A DNA stretch of 14,604 nucleotides from Leucobacter sp. (GCA_012510755.1 JAAZHL010000279.1:1-14604); one strand, 5' to 3'; shown: positions 7,235 to 13,880, numbered from the stretch's first letter. A program made the numbers and translations. The notes: generated by a model from the letters alone, not told the origin.

Positions 7235-7843
7235 TCACCCGCCACGGGCGCCTCTGCGGCGCCCCTGCTTCTGCTCGGCTTCTCGCCAGGCTCGCTGCGC
7301 GGGAGTCTCTTGCCCGATTGGCGCATGCACTTTTCCTGCTTGCTCGGTTTGGCGTCGTGCTGAGCCGCCGCGACCCAAATGCCAGGCGTGCGTGATCGCG
7401 AGGGCGAGCGCATCGGCCGCATCCGCTGGTTTTGGGGGCGCCGCCAACTCTAAGAGCCGCGTCACCATCGCAGTGACTTGGGCTTTCTGTGCGCTGCCGT
7501 AGCCTGTCACCTGCGCCTTCACTTCGTTGGGCGTATACAGAGCCACCGGAATGCCGCGCTGCTCAGCAAGAAACATCACCACGCCGCTAATCTGGGCGAC
7601 CCCCATGACGCTCGCCACGTTGTCCTGCGCGAAGACACGCTCGAGGGCGATGCCGTCAGGGTGTTGCCCGTCGAGCAACCGTTCGATGCTTGCACCGATC
7701 TGATGAATGCGCGCGGGCTGCGTCTGCTCGGGCGAACTGGTGAGCACTTCGACATGCTCAAAGGTCACGCGTCGGCCTTGGCCAGCGGTCACGATGCCGA
7801 TGCCGCATCGGGTGAGACCTGGGTCTATGCCAATGATTCTCAC
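7235..7843 (-). CDS. ruvC: Holliday junction resolvase RuvC
   Basis: RuvC is the endonuclease that cuts Holliday junctions symmetrically after RuvAB branch migration. The RNase-H-like fold is shown by MRIIGIDPGLTRCGIGIV with catalytic Asp7, LERVFAQDNVASVMGVAQ with Glu68, and PADAADALALA with Asp141 and Asp144, so the acidic tetrad is complete. The 202-residue length reflects a basic C-terminal tail (about 157-202, ending in Arg/Gly-rich sequence) beyond the usual core. The GTG start at 7841-7843 has a strong GGGAGGG Shine-Dalgarno with 4-nt spacing. yebC is 87 bp upstream. ruvA and ruvB, normally directly downstream, are absent; instead uppS converges on it. Near the 3' end, 7246-7252 and 7258-7264 form a 7-bp all-GC hairpin inside the coding sequence. 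Confidence 0.96.
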   Translation of the reverse strand: MRIIGIDPGLTRCGIGIVTAGQGRRVTFEHVEVLTSSPEQTQPARIHQIGASIERLLDGQHPDGIALERVFAQDNVASVMGVAQISGVVMFLAEQRGIPVALYTPNEVKAQVTGYGSAQKAQVTAMVTRLLELAAPPKPADAADALALAITHAWHLGRGGSARRQTEQAGKVHAPIGQETPAQRAWREAEQKQGRRRGARGG

Positions 7844-7875
7844 ACGACCCTCCCGTCATTCTGCGCGACCGGCAT

Positions 7876-7904
7876 GTGGTTCTGCGCGCTCGGTGCAGAA
7901 CCAC
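7876..7904. repeat. Perfect 10-bp inverted repeat between yebC and ruvC
   Basis: GTGGTTCTGC (7876-7885) and GCAGAACCAC (7895-7904) are perfect reverse complements. In RNA from the plus strand a G-U and a C-G pair could extend the stem to 12 bp with a 5-nt loop (GCTCG); minus-strand RNA gets the 10-bp stem and a shorter possible extension. No T-run follows on either strand. It lies in the 87-bp leader before ruvC and could act as an attenuator, mRNA-processing or stability element, or protein-binding site. TTCTGCGCG also occurs twice here (7858-7866 and 7880-7888). Confidence 0.75.
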
Positions 7905-7930
7905 GCGCACGAGACCGACGAATGCGCTGC

Positions 7931-8695
7931 CTAGTCGTCGTTCTCGAGCTCAGCAAGCACCTCGGCCGACAGGTCGAAGTTCGAGAAAACGTTCTGCACG
8001 TCGTCGCTATCTTCAAGCGCGTCAATCAGTCGAAACACCTTGCGTGCCGTGTCTGCGTCGATTTCGACCTTGAGGTTTGGCACAAACTCGGCGTCTGCAG
8101 CCTCATAGTCGATGCCAGCATCAACCAGCGCCGTACGCACAGCCACCAGCTCTGACGGCTCGGTCAGCACCTCAAACGCTTCACCGTTCGGTGTGAGGTT
8201 GACCTCTTCAGCGCCCGCATCAAGCACGGCCATTAACACATCGTCTTCGGTCGTGCCCTCAGCAGGCACCGTGATGACACCCTTACGGGCGAAATTGTAG
8301 GCAACACTGCCCTGCTCACCAAGGTTTCCGCCGTTGCGACTCAGCGCGGTGCGTACCTCGGCAGCTGCACGGTTCTTGTTATCGGTCAAACACTCGATCA
8401 TGAGTGCGACACCGTTTGGTCCGTAAGCCTCGTACATGATTGGCATGTACTCAACCGCATCACCGGTCAGCCCGGCACCGCGCTTGATGGCGCGATCGAT
8501 GTTGTCGCCCGGCACCGAGTTCTTTTTCGCCTTGTGCACGGCATCGGCCAAAGCAGGGTTGCCCGCGAGATCGGCGCCGCCGATCCTCGCAGCAACCTCA
8601 ATCACCTTGATGTACTTTGCGAACGCCTTCGCGCGTCGCGAATCAAGAATTGCCTTCTTATGTTTCGTAGTTGCCCATTTGGAGTGTCCGGCCAC
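7931..8695 (-). CDS. yebC: YebC/PmpR-family DNA-binding regulatory protein (TACO1 homologue)
   Basis: The family is annotated as transcriptional regulators, and some members have been linked to translation of proline-rich stretches by the ribosome. The 254-residue protein opens with the signature MAGHSKWATTKHKK and contains the conserved AVHKAKKNSVPGDNIDRAIKRG and YEAYGPNGVALMIECLTDN blocks, with an acidic C terminus (AELENDD). Its length is normal. The start is the GTG at 8693-8695, which has AGAGGAG about five bases upstream. A TAGACT -10 candidate lies in the 58-bp gap after the HIT gene. yebC-ruvC is a widely conserved pair, though no mechanistic link to Holliday junction processing is established. 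Confidence 0.96.
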   Translation of the reverse strand: MAGHSKWATTKHKKAILDSRRAKAFAKYIKVIEVAARIGGADLAGNPALADAVHKAKKNSVPGDNIDRAIKRGAGLTGDAVEYMPIMYEAYGPNGVALMIECLTDNKNRAAAEVRTALSRNGGNLGEQGSVAYNFARKGVITVPAEGTTEDDVLMAVLDAGAEEVNLTPNGEAFEVLTEPSELVAVRTALVDAGIDYEAADAEFVPNLKVEIDADTARKVFRLIDALEDSDDVQNVFSNFDLSAEVLAELENDD

Positions 8696-8731
8696 TGGAG
8701 CTCCTCTTTTCTTCTGTCGAGTCGATAGGTA

Positions 8732-8737
8732 AGTCTA
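8732..8737 (-). promoter_or_regulatory. Candidate yebC promoter (-10 TAGACT)
   Basis: TAGACT on the minus strand lies in the HIT-yebC gap about 36 nt before the yebC GTG, giving a short leader that contains the AGAGGAG Shine-Dalgarno. No convincing -35 is visible at the usual distance. It is the same hexamer as before dnaG and the hydrolase unit, but here it drives a leadered gene. Confidence 0.4.
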
Positions 8738-8753
8738 GGGTGCCTGGCTCGGT

Positions 8754-9365
8754 TTAGGGGTCAGGCCAGGCCGCGGCGACCTTATCGCGCACGTCACCAA
8801 GCAGCAATGGCAGCGATTTGGTCTTTGCGATGATGGGGAAAAAGTTCGAGTCTGCGCGCCACCGCGGCACAATGTGCTGATGCAAATGAGCGGCAATGCC
8901 CGCGCCCGCGGCCTCACCCTGGTTCATGCCGATATTGAAGCCGTGGCAGTTCATCGTCTCTTTCAAGACGCGCATTGCGGTCTGCGTCATTGCGCCAATT
9001 TCTGCGACTTCTTCAGGCGACGCCTCATCATAAGTCGCAATGTGGCGATAGGGGCACACCAACAGATGGCCATTGTTATACGGGTACAGGTTGAGCAGCA
9101 CGTATCCGTACACCCCGCGGTGCACGATCAGCACCTGCTCGTCGTCTTGCGTCACCGCGTGGCAGAACGGGCAATCATGCTGGTCAGGTTGATGCGTGTC
9201 AGCAACGTAGACCATGCGGTGGGGCGTCCACAGCCGCTGCATGTCGTCTGCGTCGCCAACAAGCCCACTGTCAGCGAGCGACTCGGCTGGGCGAGCCTGT
9301 GCGCCGCTTGGCTGCTGGCCCGCGTGCGCCTCAGATGATTCGTGCGCCTCAGATGATTCGGTCAC
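8754..9365 (-). CDS. HIT-domain protein, Ap4A phosphorylase/hydrolase-like
   Basis: Histidine-triad enzymes cleave nucleotide phosphoesters through a nucleotidylated His. The actinobacterial gene just downstream of thrS (mycobacterial Rv2613c type) is a diadenosine tetraphosphate phosphorylase, so this is the likely role. The catalytic triad HLHQH lies at 160-164, followed by IVPRW; a CPFC motif at 65-68 and LLNLYPYNNGHLLVCP are typical of the subgroup. I place the start at the GTG 9363-9365, which overlaps the thrS stop as GTGA and implies translational coupling (203 residues); an in-frame GTG three codons upstream at 9372-9374 is possible. The N-terminal 35 residues are low complexity and include a doubled ESSEAH hexapeptide. 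ThrRS-type enzymes can make Ap4A as a side product, so the pairing is functionally sensible. Confidence 0.92.
   Translation of the reverse strand: MTESSEAHESSEAHAGQQPSGAQARPAESLADSGLVGDADDMQRLWTPHRMVYVADTHQPDQHDCPFCHAVTQDDEQVLIVHRGVYGYVLLNLYPYNNGHLLVCPYRHIATYDEASPEEVAEIGAMTQTAMRVLKETMNCHGFNIGMNQGEAAGAGIAAHLHQHIVPRWRADSNFFPIIAKTKSLPLLLGDVRDKVAAAWPDP
9324..9359. repeat. Perfect two-copy 18-bp tandem duplication at the HIT gene 5' end
   Basis: GTGCGCCTCAGATGATTC occurs at 9324-9341 and again at 9342-9359 with no mismatch. It encodes the repeated ESSEAH hexapeptide in the disordered N terminus of the HIT protein. The perfect identity suggests a recent slippage event; the 18-bp length keeps the frame. 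Confidence 0.95.
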
Positions 9366-11332
9366 TCTGCCCACGCGGTGCTCACCTGTTCATGCGTCTG
9401 GATCGAGCGCACGATACGTGCAATCGCTTCGTCGACCGGCACACCGTTCAGCTGGGTGCCATCTCGAAAACGGAAGCTCACGGCACCAGCCGCGCGATCG
9501 TCTTCGCCGGCGATGAGCTGAAATGGCACCTTCGCCTTCGTGTGCGTGCGAATCTTCTTCGGCATGCGGTCATCGCTGTGATCGACCTCGGCACGCACGC
9601 CCTGCTCGCGCAGCCGCGCAATGATGCCATCGAGATACTCACCGTATTGCTCGGCCACCGGCACGCCGACAACCTGCACCGGCGAGAGCCAAACTGGAAA
9701 AGCGCCCGCATAGTGTTCAAGCAGAATGGCGAAAAAACGCTCGATCGACCCGAGCAGTGCACGGTGAATCATCACCGGTTGCTGACGGCTACCGTCAGCT
9801 GCAGCATATTCAAGCTCAAACAATTCGGGCTGGTTGAAGTCGAGCTGCACCGTTGACAGTTGCCAGGTGCGACCAATCGCATCACGGGCCTGCACCGAGA
9901 TCTTTGGCCCGTAGAACGCCGCTCCCCCTGGGTCATCAACGAGCTCAAGACCGGATTCTTCGCCAACCTCGCGCAGCGTCTGCTCGGCGACCTGCCACTG
10001 CTCATCAGTACCCACCGATTTCTCTGGGTCACGTGTTGACAGCTCGAGATAGAAGTCGTCGAGACCGTAGGCGCGCAATGTCGCAAACACGAAGTCAAGC
10101 TGCGTCTTGATCTCGTCTTTCACCTGATCTTGCGTGACATAAGCGTGAGCATCATCTTGGGTCAGGCCGCGCACTCGCGTGAGGCCCGAGAGCGTGCCGC
10201 TCTTCTCATAGCGGTACACGGTGCCAAACTCTGCCAAACGCAACGGCAACTCACGATAGCTGCGGGCCCGCGACCTGAAAATGAGGTTGTGAAAGGGGCA
10301 GTTCATGGGCTTCAGATAGTAATCTTGGCCGGGCTTGATGACCTCACCGGTCTCGTCGTCGACAACCGCGTCAAGGTGCATCGCCGGGAACATGCCGTCT
10401 TTGTACCAGTTCAGGTGCTGGCTGGTCTCGAACAGGTGCCCCTTGGTGATGTGCGGGGTGTTCACCACTTCATAGCCGTTCTTGAGCAGCTGCTCGCGCA
10501 TGAACGTCTCAATTTCGTGGCGAATGATGCCACCCTTGGGATGAAACACTGCGAGACCCGAACCAATTTCATCGGGAAAGCTGAAGAGATCGAGCTCAAC
10601 ACCGAGCTTGCGGTGATCGCGTATGGCAGCTTCTTCGAGGCGGCTCTGGTAGGCGCGAAGTTCGTCTTTCGTCGGCCATGCGGTGCCATAGATACGCTGC
10701 AGCATCGGATTCTTTTCGCTGCCCCGCCAGTAGGCGCCAGCGGCACGAGTCAAAGCCCATCCGTTGCCGATCATGCGTGTGTTCGGCAGGTGCGGGCCGC
10801 GGCAGAGATCTTTCCAGCAAGTCTCGCCAGTCTTTGGGTCGACGTTGTCATACATCGTGAGCTCAGAGCCACCGACCTCAACGCTCTCGTTATCGGTGCC
10901 ACTCGCGGCGCCGCCTTTGAGCCCGATGAGCTCAAGCTTGTAAGGCTCGCCTGCAAGTTCGGCGCGCGCCTCTTCTTCGGTCACGACACGACGCACAAAC
11001 CGCTGCCCCTGTTTGATGATCTTCTGCATCTCTTTTTCGAGTGCCTTCAGATCTTCTGGGGTGAACGGGCGTGCCGGGTCAAAATCGTAATAGAAACCGT
11101 CGGTGATGGGCGGGCCAATGCCGAGTTTCGTCTCAGGGTGCAGCTGTTGCACTGCCTGTGCCAGCACGTGGGCTGCTGAGTGGCGCAAAATCTCGGTGCC
11201 GTCAGGGCTGTCGATGGTTACTGGCTCAACAACGTCGACTTCTGTCACCGTTGCGGCAAGATCTCGCAATTCTCCGTTGACGCGCATGGCGACGACACTG
11301 CGATCGGTGAACAGGCTGAAACCATCTGGCAC
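9362..11332 (-). CDS. thrS: Threonyl-tRNA synthetase
   Basis: A class II aminoacyl-tRNA synthetase that charges tRNA-Thr in the cytoplasm. From the chosen start (656 residues) the order is a TGS-like N-terminal region, an editing domain with HSAAH (51-55) and CRGPH near 177-181, the class II core with the zinc-ligand Cys345 in MNCPFHN, motif 2 around FGTVYRYEKSG and the TRVRGLTQDDAHAY block, motif 3 around IHRALLGSIERFF, and a C-terminal anticodon-binding domain. The frame is open to 11362, but the GTG at 11330-11332 has an AAAGGAG Shine-Dalgarno (11340-11346) seven bases away, whereas the upstream GTG has none. No T-box or long leader is present. The HIT gene overlaps its stop codon. Confidence 0.96.
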   Translation of the reverse strand: MPDGFSLFTDRSVVAMRVNGELRDLAATVTEVDVVEPVTIDSPDGTEILRHSAAHVLAQAVQQLHPETKLGIGPPITDGFYYDFDPARPFTPEDLKALEKEMQKIIKQGQRFVRRVVTEEEARAELAGEPYKLELIGLKGGAASGTDNESVEVGGSELTMYDNVDPKTGETCWKDLCRGPHLPNTRMIGNGWALTRAAGAYWRGSEKNPMLQRIYGTAWPTKDELRAYQSRLEEAAIRDHRKLGVELDLFSFPDEIGSGLAVFHPKGGIIRHEIETFMREQLLKNGYEVVNTPHITKGHLFETSQHLNWYKDGMFPAMHLDAVVDDETGEVIKPGQDYYLKPMNCPFHNLIFRSRARSYRELPLRLAEFGTVYRYEKSGTLSGLTRVRGLTQDDAHAYVTQDQVKDEIKTQLDFVFATLRAYGLDDFYLELSTRDPEKSVGTDEQWQVAEQTLREVGEESGLELVDDPGGAAFYGPKISVQARDAIGRTWQLSTVQLDFNQPELFELEYAAADGSRQQPVMIHRALLGSIERFFAILLEHYAGAFPVWLSPVQVVGVPVAEQYGEYLDGIIARLREQGVRAEVDHSDDRMPKKIRTHTKAKVPFQLIAGEDDRAAGAVSFRFRDGTQLNGVPVDEAIARIVRSIQTHEQVSTAWAE

Positions 11333-11365
11333 GGTTCGGCTCCTTTGTGCTGCTTTGACCACACA

Positions 11366-11371
11366 ATCCTA
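11366..11371 (-). promoter_or_regulatory. Candidate thrS promoter (-10 TAGGAT)
   Basis: TAGGAT on the minus strand matches TANNNT and would give a leader of roughly 25-30 nt that holds the AAAGGAG Shine-Dalgarno. No strong -35 is seen 16-18 bp upstream (GAATTC occupies the site). This divergent region also contains the hydrolase promoter on the other strand. Confidence 0.45.
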
Positions 11372-11418
11372 TCTGGTGACGAGCAGGCGAATTCCAGGCG
11401 ACAGAGCGGTCAACAAGC

Positions 11419-11449
11419 TTGCACCAGGCTGGCCCTCTGTCACTAGACT
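11419..11449 (+). promoter_or_regulatory. Candidate promoter of the alpha/beta hydrolase unit (TAGACT -10)
   Basis: TAGACT (11444-11449) matches TANNNT and ends seven bases before an ATG at 11457. TTGCAC (11419-11424) could be a -35, but the 19-bp spacer is long. The transcript would start at or next to the mini-ORF ATG rather than giving a conventional leader. Confidence 0.5.
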
Positions 11450-11456
11450 CACAACT

Positions 11457-11489
11457 ATGGCGAGGCAACGGCGCCCCGCCCAGGCGTAA
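11457..11489 (+). CDS. Candidate leaderless 10-codon mini-ORF (MARQRRPAQA)
   Basis: This ATG is positioned seven bases after a TAGACT -10 box, as a leaderless start codon would be. It encodes the basic peptide MARQRRPAQA and ends at TAA 11487-11489. The stop runs into the AAGGA Shine-Dalgarno of the hydrolase gene (TAAGGATAAATGATG), so terminating ribosomes would sit next to the hydrolase start six to nine bases on. The design matches the mini-ORF before the ABC gene. The Arg-rich content might tie hydrolase translation to charged tRNA-Arg, but that is speculation. Confidence 0.45.
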   Translation: MARQRRPAQA

Positions 11490-11495
11490 GGATAA

Positions 11496-12566
11496 ATGAT
11501 GTTGCAACCCGAACTTTTCGATGGCATCACTCAGCGAGTCGTTGACACCCCACGACTGCGCACCGGCCTCTTAGAACGCTTCGGCGACGACGCTGCAGCT
11601 GCGCCTGAAAAGACGGTTGTACTCGTTCACGGCAATGTGTCGTCTTCACTGTTCTGGCAGCAGCTCATGCTTGATCTACCTCGCGACCTGCGTGTCATCG
11701 CGATCGACCTGCGCGGTTTCGGTGCAAGCGAACGAAAGCCTGTAGATGCCACGCGCGGGGTGCGCGACTTCAGCGACGATGTGCACAGTGCGCTCGAGAT
11801 GCTCGGCGTGTCGACCGCGCACCTGGTGGGCTGGTCAATGGGCGGTGGCGTCGTTCTGCAGTACGCGCTCGACTACCCCACGCTCAGTTTGACCCTGCAG
11901 GCGCCAGTCTCGCCTTACGGGTTTGGTGGCACACGGCGCGATGGATCCCGTCTCACCGACGACGATGCGGGCTGTGGTGGCGGCGGGGCAAACCCCGACT
12001 TTGTCGAGCGCTTGCGCATGGGCGATACGACCGCCGATGAGCAGACGTCTCCGCGCACAGTGTTTCGCTCCACCTATGTCGCAGCAGGTTATGAAAGCGA
12101 ACACGAAGACGTGTGGGTCGCATCGATGCTCACCACCTCGACCGAGCCAGGCAATTACCCGGGCAACTCGTCGGCGAGTGACAACTGGCCGGGATTTGCG
12201 GCCGGCACTGATGGGTTCTTGAACACTATGGTGCCAAAATATTTCAATGTGTCAGCAGTTGTCGAGCTCGACCAGAAACCGCCCGTGCTGTGGGTGCACG
12301 GCGATGCTGACGCGATCGTGTCTGACGCGTCGTTCTTCGATATCAATCACCTTGGCGCGCTCGGAGTGATTCCTGGCTGGCCCGGCGCTGAGGTAGCACC
12401 AGCACAAGAAATGGTCTCGCAAACTAGAGACGTGCTCGACGCCTATAGTGCGGCGGGTGGCGAGGTACGAGAAATCGTCTTCGAAGGGGTGGGCCACTCC
12501 CCTCATCTTGAACGGCCAACCGAGTTCGTCGCAGCACTGTTGCAGCGCATCGGCTACCCGAGTTAG
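11496..12566 (+). CDS. Alpha/beta hydrolase-fold protein
   Basis: A serine hydrolase of unknown substrate. In 356 residues the fold's landmarks are VVLVHGNVSS (41-50, oxyanion HG), the nucleophile elbow GWSMGG with Ser114, an acid in HGDADAIV (Asp270 or Asp272) and the catalytic His334 in GVGHSPHLERP, so the triad is complete. A large insertion (about 138-255) between core strands, with a Gly-rich stretch near 159-165, would form the lid and set specificity. There is no signal peptide, so it is probably cytoplasmic. Start choice: ATG at 11496 and 11499 are adjacent; AAGGA lies three and six bases before them, so the second is slightly favoured. It is preceded by a leaderless mini-ORF and is divergent from thrS with no functional link apparent. 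Esterase, epoxide hydrolase and C-C hydrolase activities are all possible. Confidence 0.9.
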   Translation: MMLQPELFDGITQRVVDTPRLRTGLLERFGDDAAAAPEKTVVLVHGNVSSSLFWQQLMLDLPRDLRVIAIDLRGFGASERKPVDATRGVRDFSDDVHSALEMLGVSTAHLVGWSMGGGVVLQYALDYPTLSLTLQAPVSPYGFGGTRRDGSRLTDDDAGCGGGGANPDFVERLRMGDTTADEQTSPRTVFRSTYVAAGYESEHEDVWVASMLTTSTEPGNYPGNSSASDNWPGFAAGTDGFLNTMVPKYFNVSAVVELDQKPPVLWVHGDADAIVSDASFFDINHLGALGVIPGWPGAEVAPAQEMVSQTRDVLDAYSAAGGEVREIVFEGVGHSPHLERPTEFVAALLQRIGYPS

Positions 12567-12608
12567 GCGGGTGACGTCGCCTCTCGGGTGCGGCGGGGCC
12601 ACCGATCC

Positions 12609-12620
12609 TCGTGTACACGA
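12609..12620. repeat. 12-bp perfect palindrome TCGTGTACACGA
   Basis: This palindrome sits in the 104-bp gap between the hydrolase stop and the 3' end of tRNA-Val(CAC). It could be a dimeric regulator site or part of transcript-end structure, but it is not at a promoter for either flanking unit. The rest of the gap shows only a 5-bp hairpin just after the hydrolase stop (12565-12582) and no T-run. Confidence 0.4.
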
Positions 12621-12670
12621 CTACGCCGCTACCGTGACAGGGTGCGTTCAGTTGCGAGAAGTGGCTTGCT

Positions 12671-12746
12671 TGGTGGGCGATACCAGACTCGAACTGATGA
12701 CCTCTTCCGTGTGAAGGAAGCGCGCTACCAACTGCGCCAATCGCCC
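12671..12746 (-). tRNA. tRNA-Val (anticodon CAC)
   Basis: The cloverleaf is complete on the minus strand: acceptor GGGCGAT/ATCGCCC, D-stem GCGC/GCGC, anticodon stem CTTCC/GGAAG around loop TTCACAC (anticodon CAC, reading GUG), and a T-arm with loop TTCGAGT. The discriminator is A and the 3' CCA is encoded in the DNA, unlike the three tRNAs at the window's right end. Total length is 76 nt. Confidence 0.97.
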
Positions 12747-12750
12747 GTCT

Positions 12751-12785
12751 GCTTCGTCTGCACGAAGCCAACCTCAACGATGTTA
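12751..12785 (-). promoter_or_regulatory. Candidate tRNA-Val(CAC) promoter and 5' leader hairpin
   Basis: On the minus strand TAACAT (12780-12785) matches TANNNT about 34 nt before the tRNA 5' end; no good -35 is visible. Between box and tRNA, GCTTCGT (12751-12757) and ACGAAGC (12762-12768) form a perfect 7-bp stem with a 4-nt loop, ending four bases before the mature 5' end, where RNase P would cut. The hairpin could instead end transcripts arriving from the upstream HExxH gene. Confidence 0.4.
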
Positions 12786-12841
12786 CACGATTTCATCGGT
12801 GCTCGTGACCGCCCAGCACCAGCATCTTGGCAATCGCTCAG

Positions 12842-13867
12842 TTACACCTCTTGAGTAGGTGCCGGGGCCGGCGGCGCAAGCCCGCTGTCGAGTTGCTGCT
12901 CAAGCTCGTGATTCAACTCGCTGAGTTCCAGCAGCTCAGCGCGCATTTGCTCGTAGCGTTCAATATCGGCATTCAAGCTGCGCATTTCTGCGCCCAGCGC
13001 GTCCCGTCGCTCGTAGAATTCGTCGCGCAACCGATAGAACTCGTCTGGATTATCAGAAAACTCAAAGGCCTCATTGCGTTGCACAAAGTTCTCCCAGTCG
13101 GCGTAGAACTGTTGCACCTCATCGTCATACACAGCACTGCGATGTTCGACGTCTTCACGCAACGCAGCCATTAGAGATTGCAGCTCTGAGGCACGCTGCT
13201 TTAGCTCATCAAAAATCGCGTGATAACTCTCGAAATACGTCACAATGGACGCGCGATCGTTCAACCACTCCGAATAGTGTTGCTCGAGCCAATCAGGCAA
13301 GTCCGCAACTTCAGTGCCGAGCACCGAATGCAGTTCGTTCGCAAACGCGATGCGCGACAAGCCCGCATACACTGACATGCGTTCTTCAAGCACCGGGTTC
13401 TCGGCAGCAAGTTCTTCATATAGGGCGTATAACTTATCGGCCAGCTCAGACCGTTGATCGTCGCCGAGGCGGGCAAATGCTGCGTGCAAAAGTTCATGCA
13501 CCGCAGTGACCTCGATGATGCCGTTCAGGCGTTCGTCCGTCACCTCGAACAGATGAATACGCCCACCGGAGTAGCAGCCGAGCACATGACCCTCTTCAGA
13601 ATGATCGACCTTCGCACACTGCGCGTTAAAATTCTGACTTGCATCGAGCGTTGGCGCCGACGCGAGAAACACGCGTTCACCAGTTGCGGTCAAGTCAATT
13701 CGGTCAATGAGCGCCACAATCTCATTTGACGCGTTAAAGTTCTGCGCATCGAAATGGTCTCTGATCGTCTGACGGTTCATGTAGGCGAATACCGCTCCGA
13801 CGATGATGGCCAGCAACACGCCGACCGTCAACACTCGTGCGATTACGCGCCTGACCGAAGACCCCAT
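12842..13867 (-). CDS. Membrane-anchored putative zinc metallopeptidase-like protein (HELLH) with helical C-terminal half
   Basis: I do not recognise a named family. The 341-residue protein has a short basic N terminus (VRRVIAR), one hydrophobic segment at about 10-29 (VLTVGVLLAIIVGAVFAYM), and a body that should lie outside the membrane. HELLH at 124-128 in EVTAVHELLHAAFARLG is a good HExxH zinc site. A further Glu in ANELHSVLGTE (178 or 185) could be the third ligand, as in gluzincins, but this is a guess. Residues about 205-330 are rich in Glu, Leu, Arg and Asp and look coiled-coil; the tail is Pro/Ala-rich. Two Cys (84 and 98) flank the site. The gene is monocistronic, with an AATACT box seven bases before its ATG and no Shine-Dalgarno. 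A role at the cell envelope is plausible; activity is unproven. Confidence 0.85.
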   Translation of the reverse strand: MGSSVRRVIARVLTVGVLLAIIVGAVFAYMNRQTIRDHFDAQNFNASNEIVALIDRIDLTATGERVFLASAPTLDASQNFNAQCAKVDHSEEGHVLGCYSGGRIHLFEVTDERLNGIIEVTAVHELLHAAFARLGDDQRSELADKLYALYEELAAENPVLEERMSVYAGLSRIAFANELHSVLGTEVADLPDWLEQHYSEWLNDRASIVTYFESYHAIFDELKQRASELQSLMAALREDVEHRSAVYDDEVQQFYADWENFVQRNEAFEFSDNPDEFYRLRDEFYERRDALGAEMRSLNADIERYEQMRAELLELSELNHELEQQLDSGLAPPAPAPTQEV

Positions 13868-13874
13868 GCGTTCA

Positions 13875-13880
13875 AGTATT
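13875..13880 (-). promoter_or_regulatory. Candidate leaderless -10 box (AATACT) of the HExxH gene
   Basis: AATACT keeps A2 and T6 of the -10 consensus and ends seven bases before the ATG at 13865-13867. No Shine-Dalgarno is present. The divergent region up to the tRNA promoter also contains a GGGCC/GGCCC hairpin (13931-13945) of unknown meaning. Confidence 0.3.

Noticed and set aside
7246..7264. Intrinsic terminator (7-bp GC stem)
   Set aside because: It lies inside the ruvC coding sequence before the stop and has no T-run on either strand.
10130..11179. 349-codon plus-strand open frame opposite thrS
   Set aside because: It is a shadow of thrS; long antisense frames are common opposite high-GC coding sequence and it lacks a ribosome site or recognisable motifs.
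11333..11362. Ten-residue N-terminal extension of thrS
   Set aside because: The upstream GTG has no Shine-Dalgarno, whereas the internal GTG at 11332 has AAAGGAG at seven bases; the extension covers that site.
11333..11456. T-box or other riboswitch before thrS
   Set aside because: The candidate promoter leaves a leader of under about 35 nt, too short for a T-box, and no T-box motif is seen.
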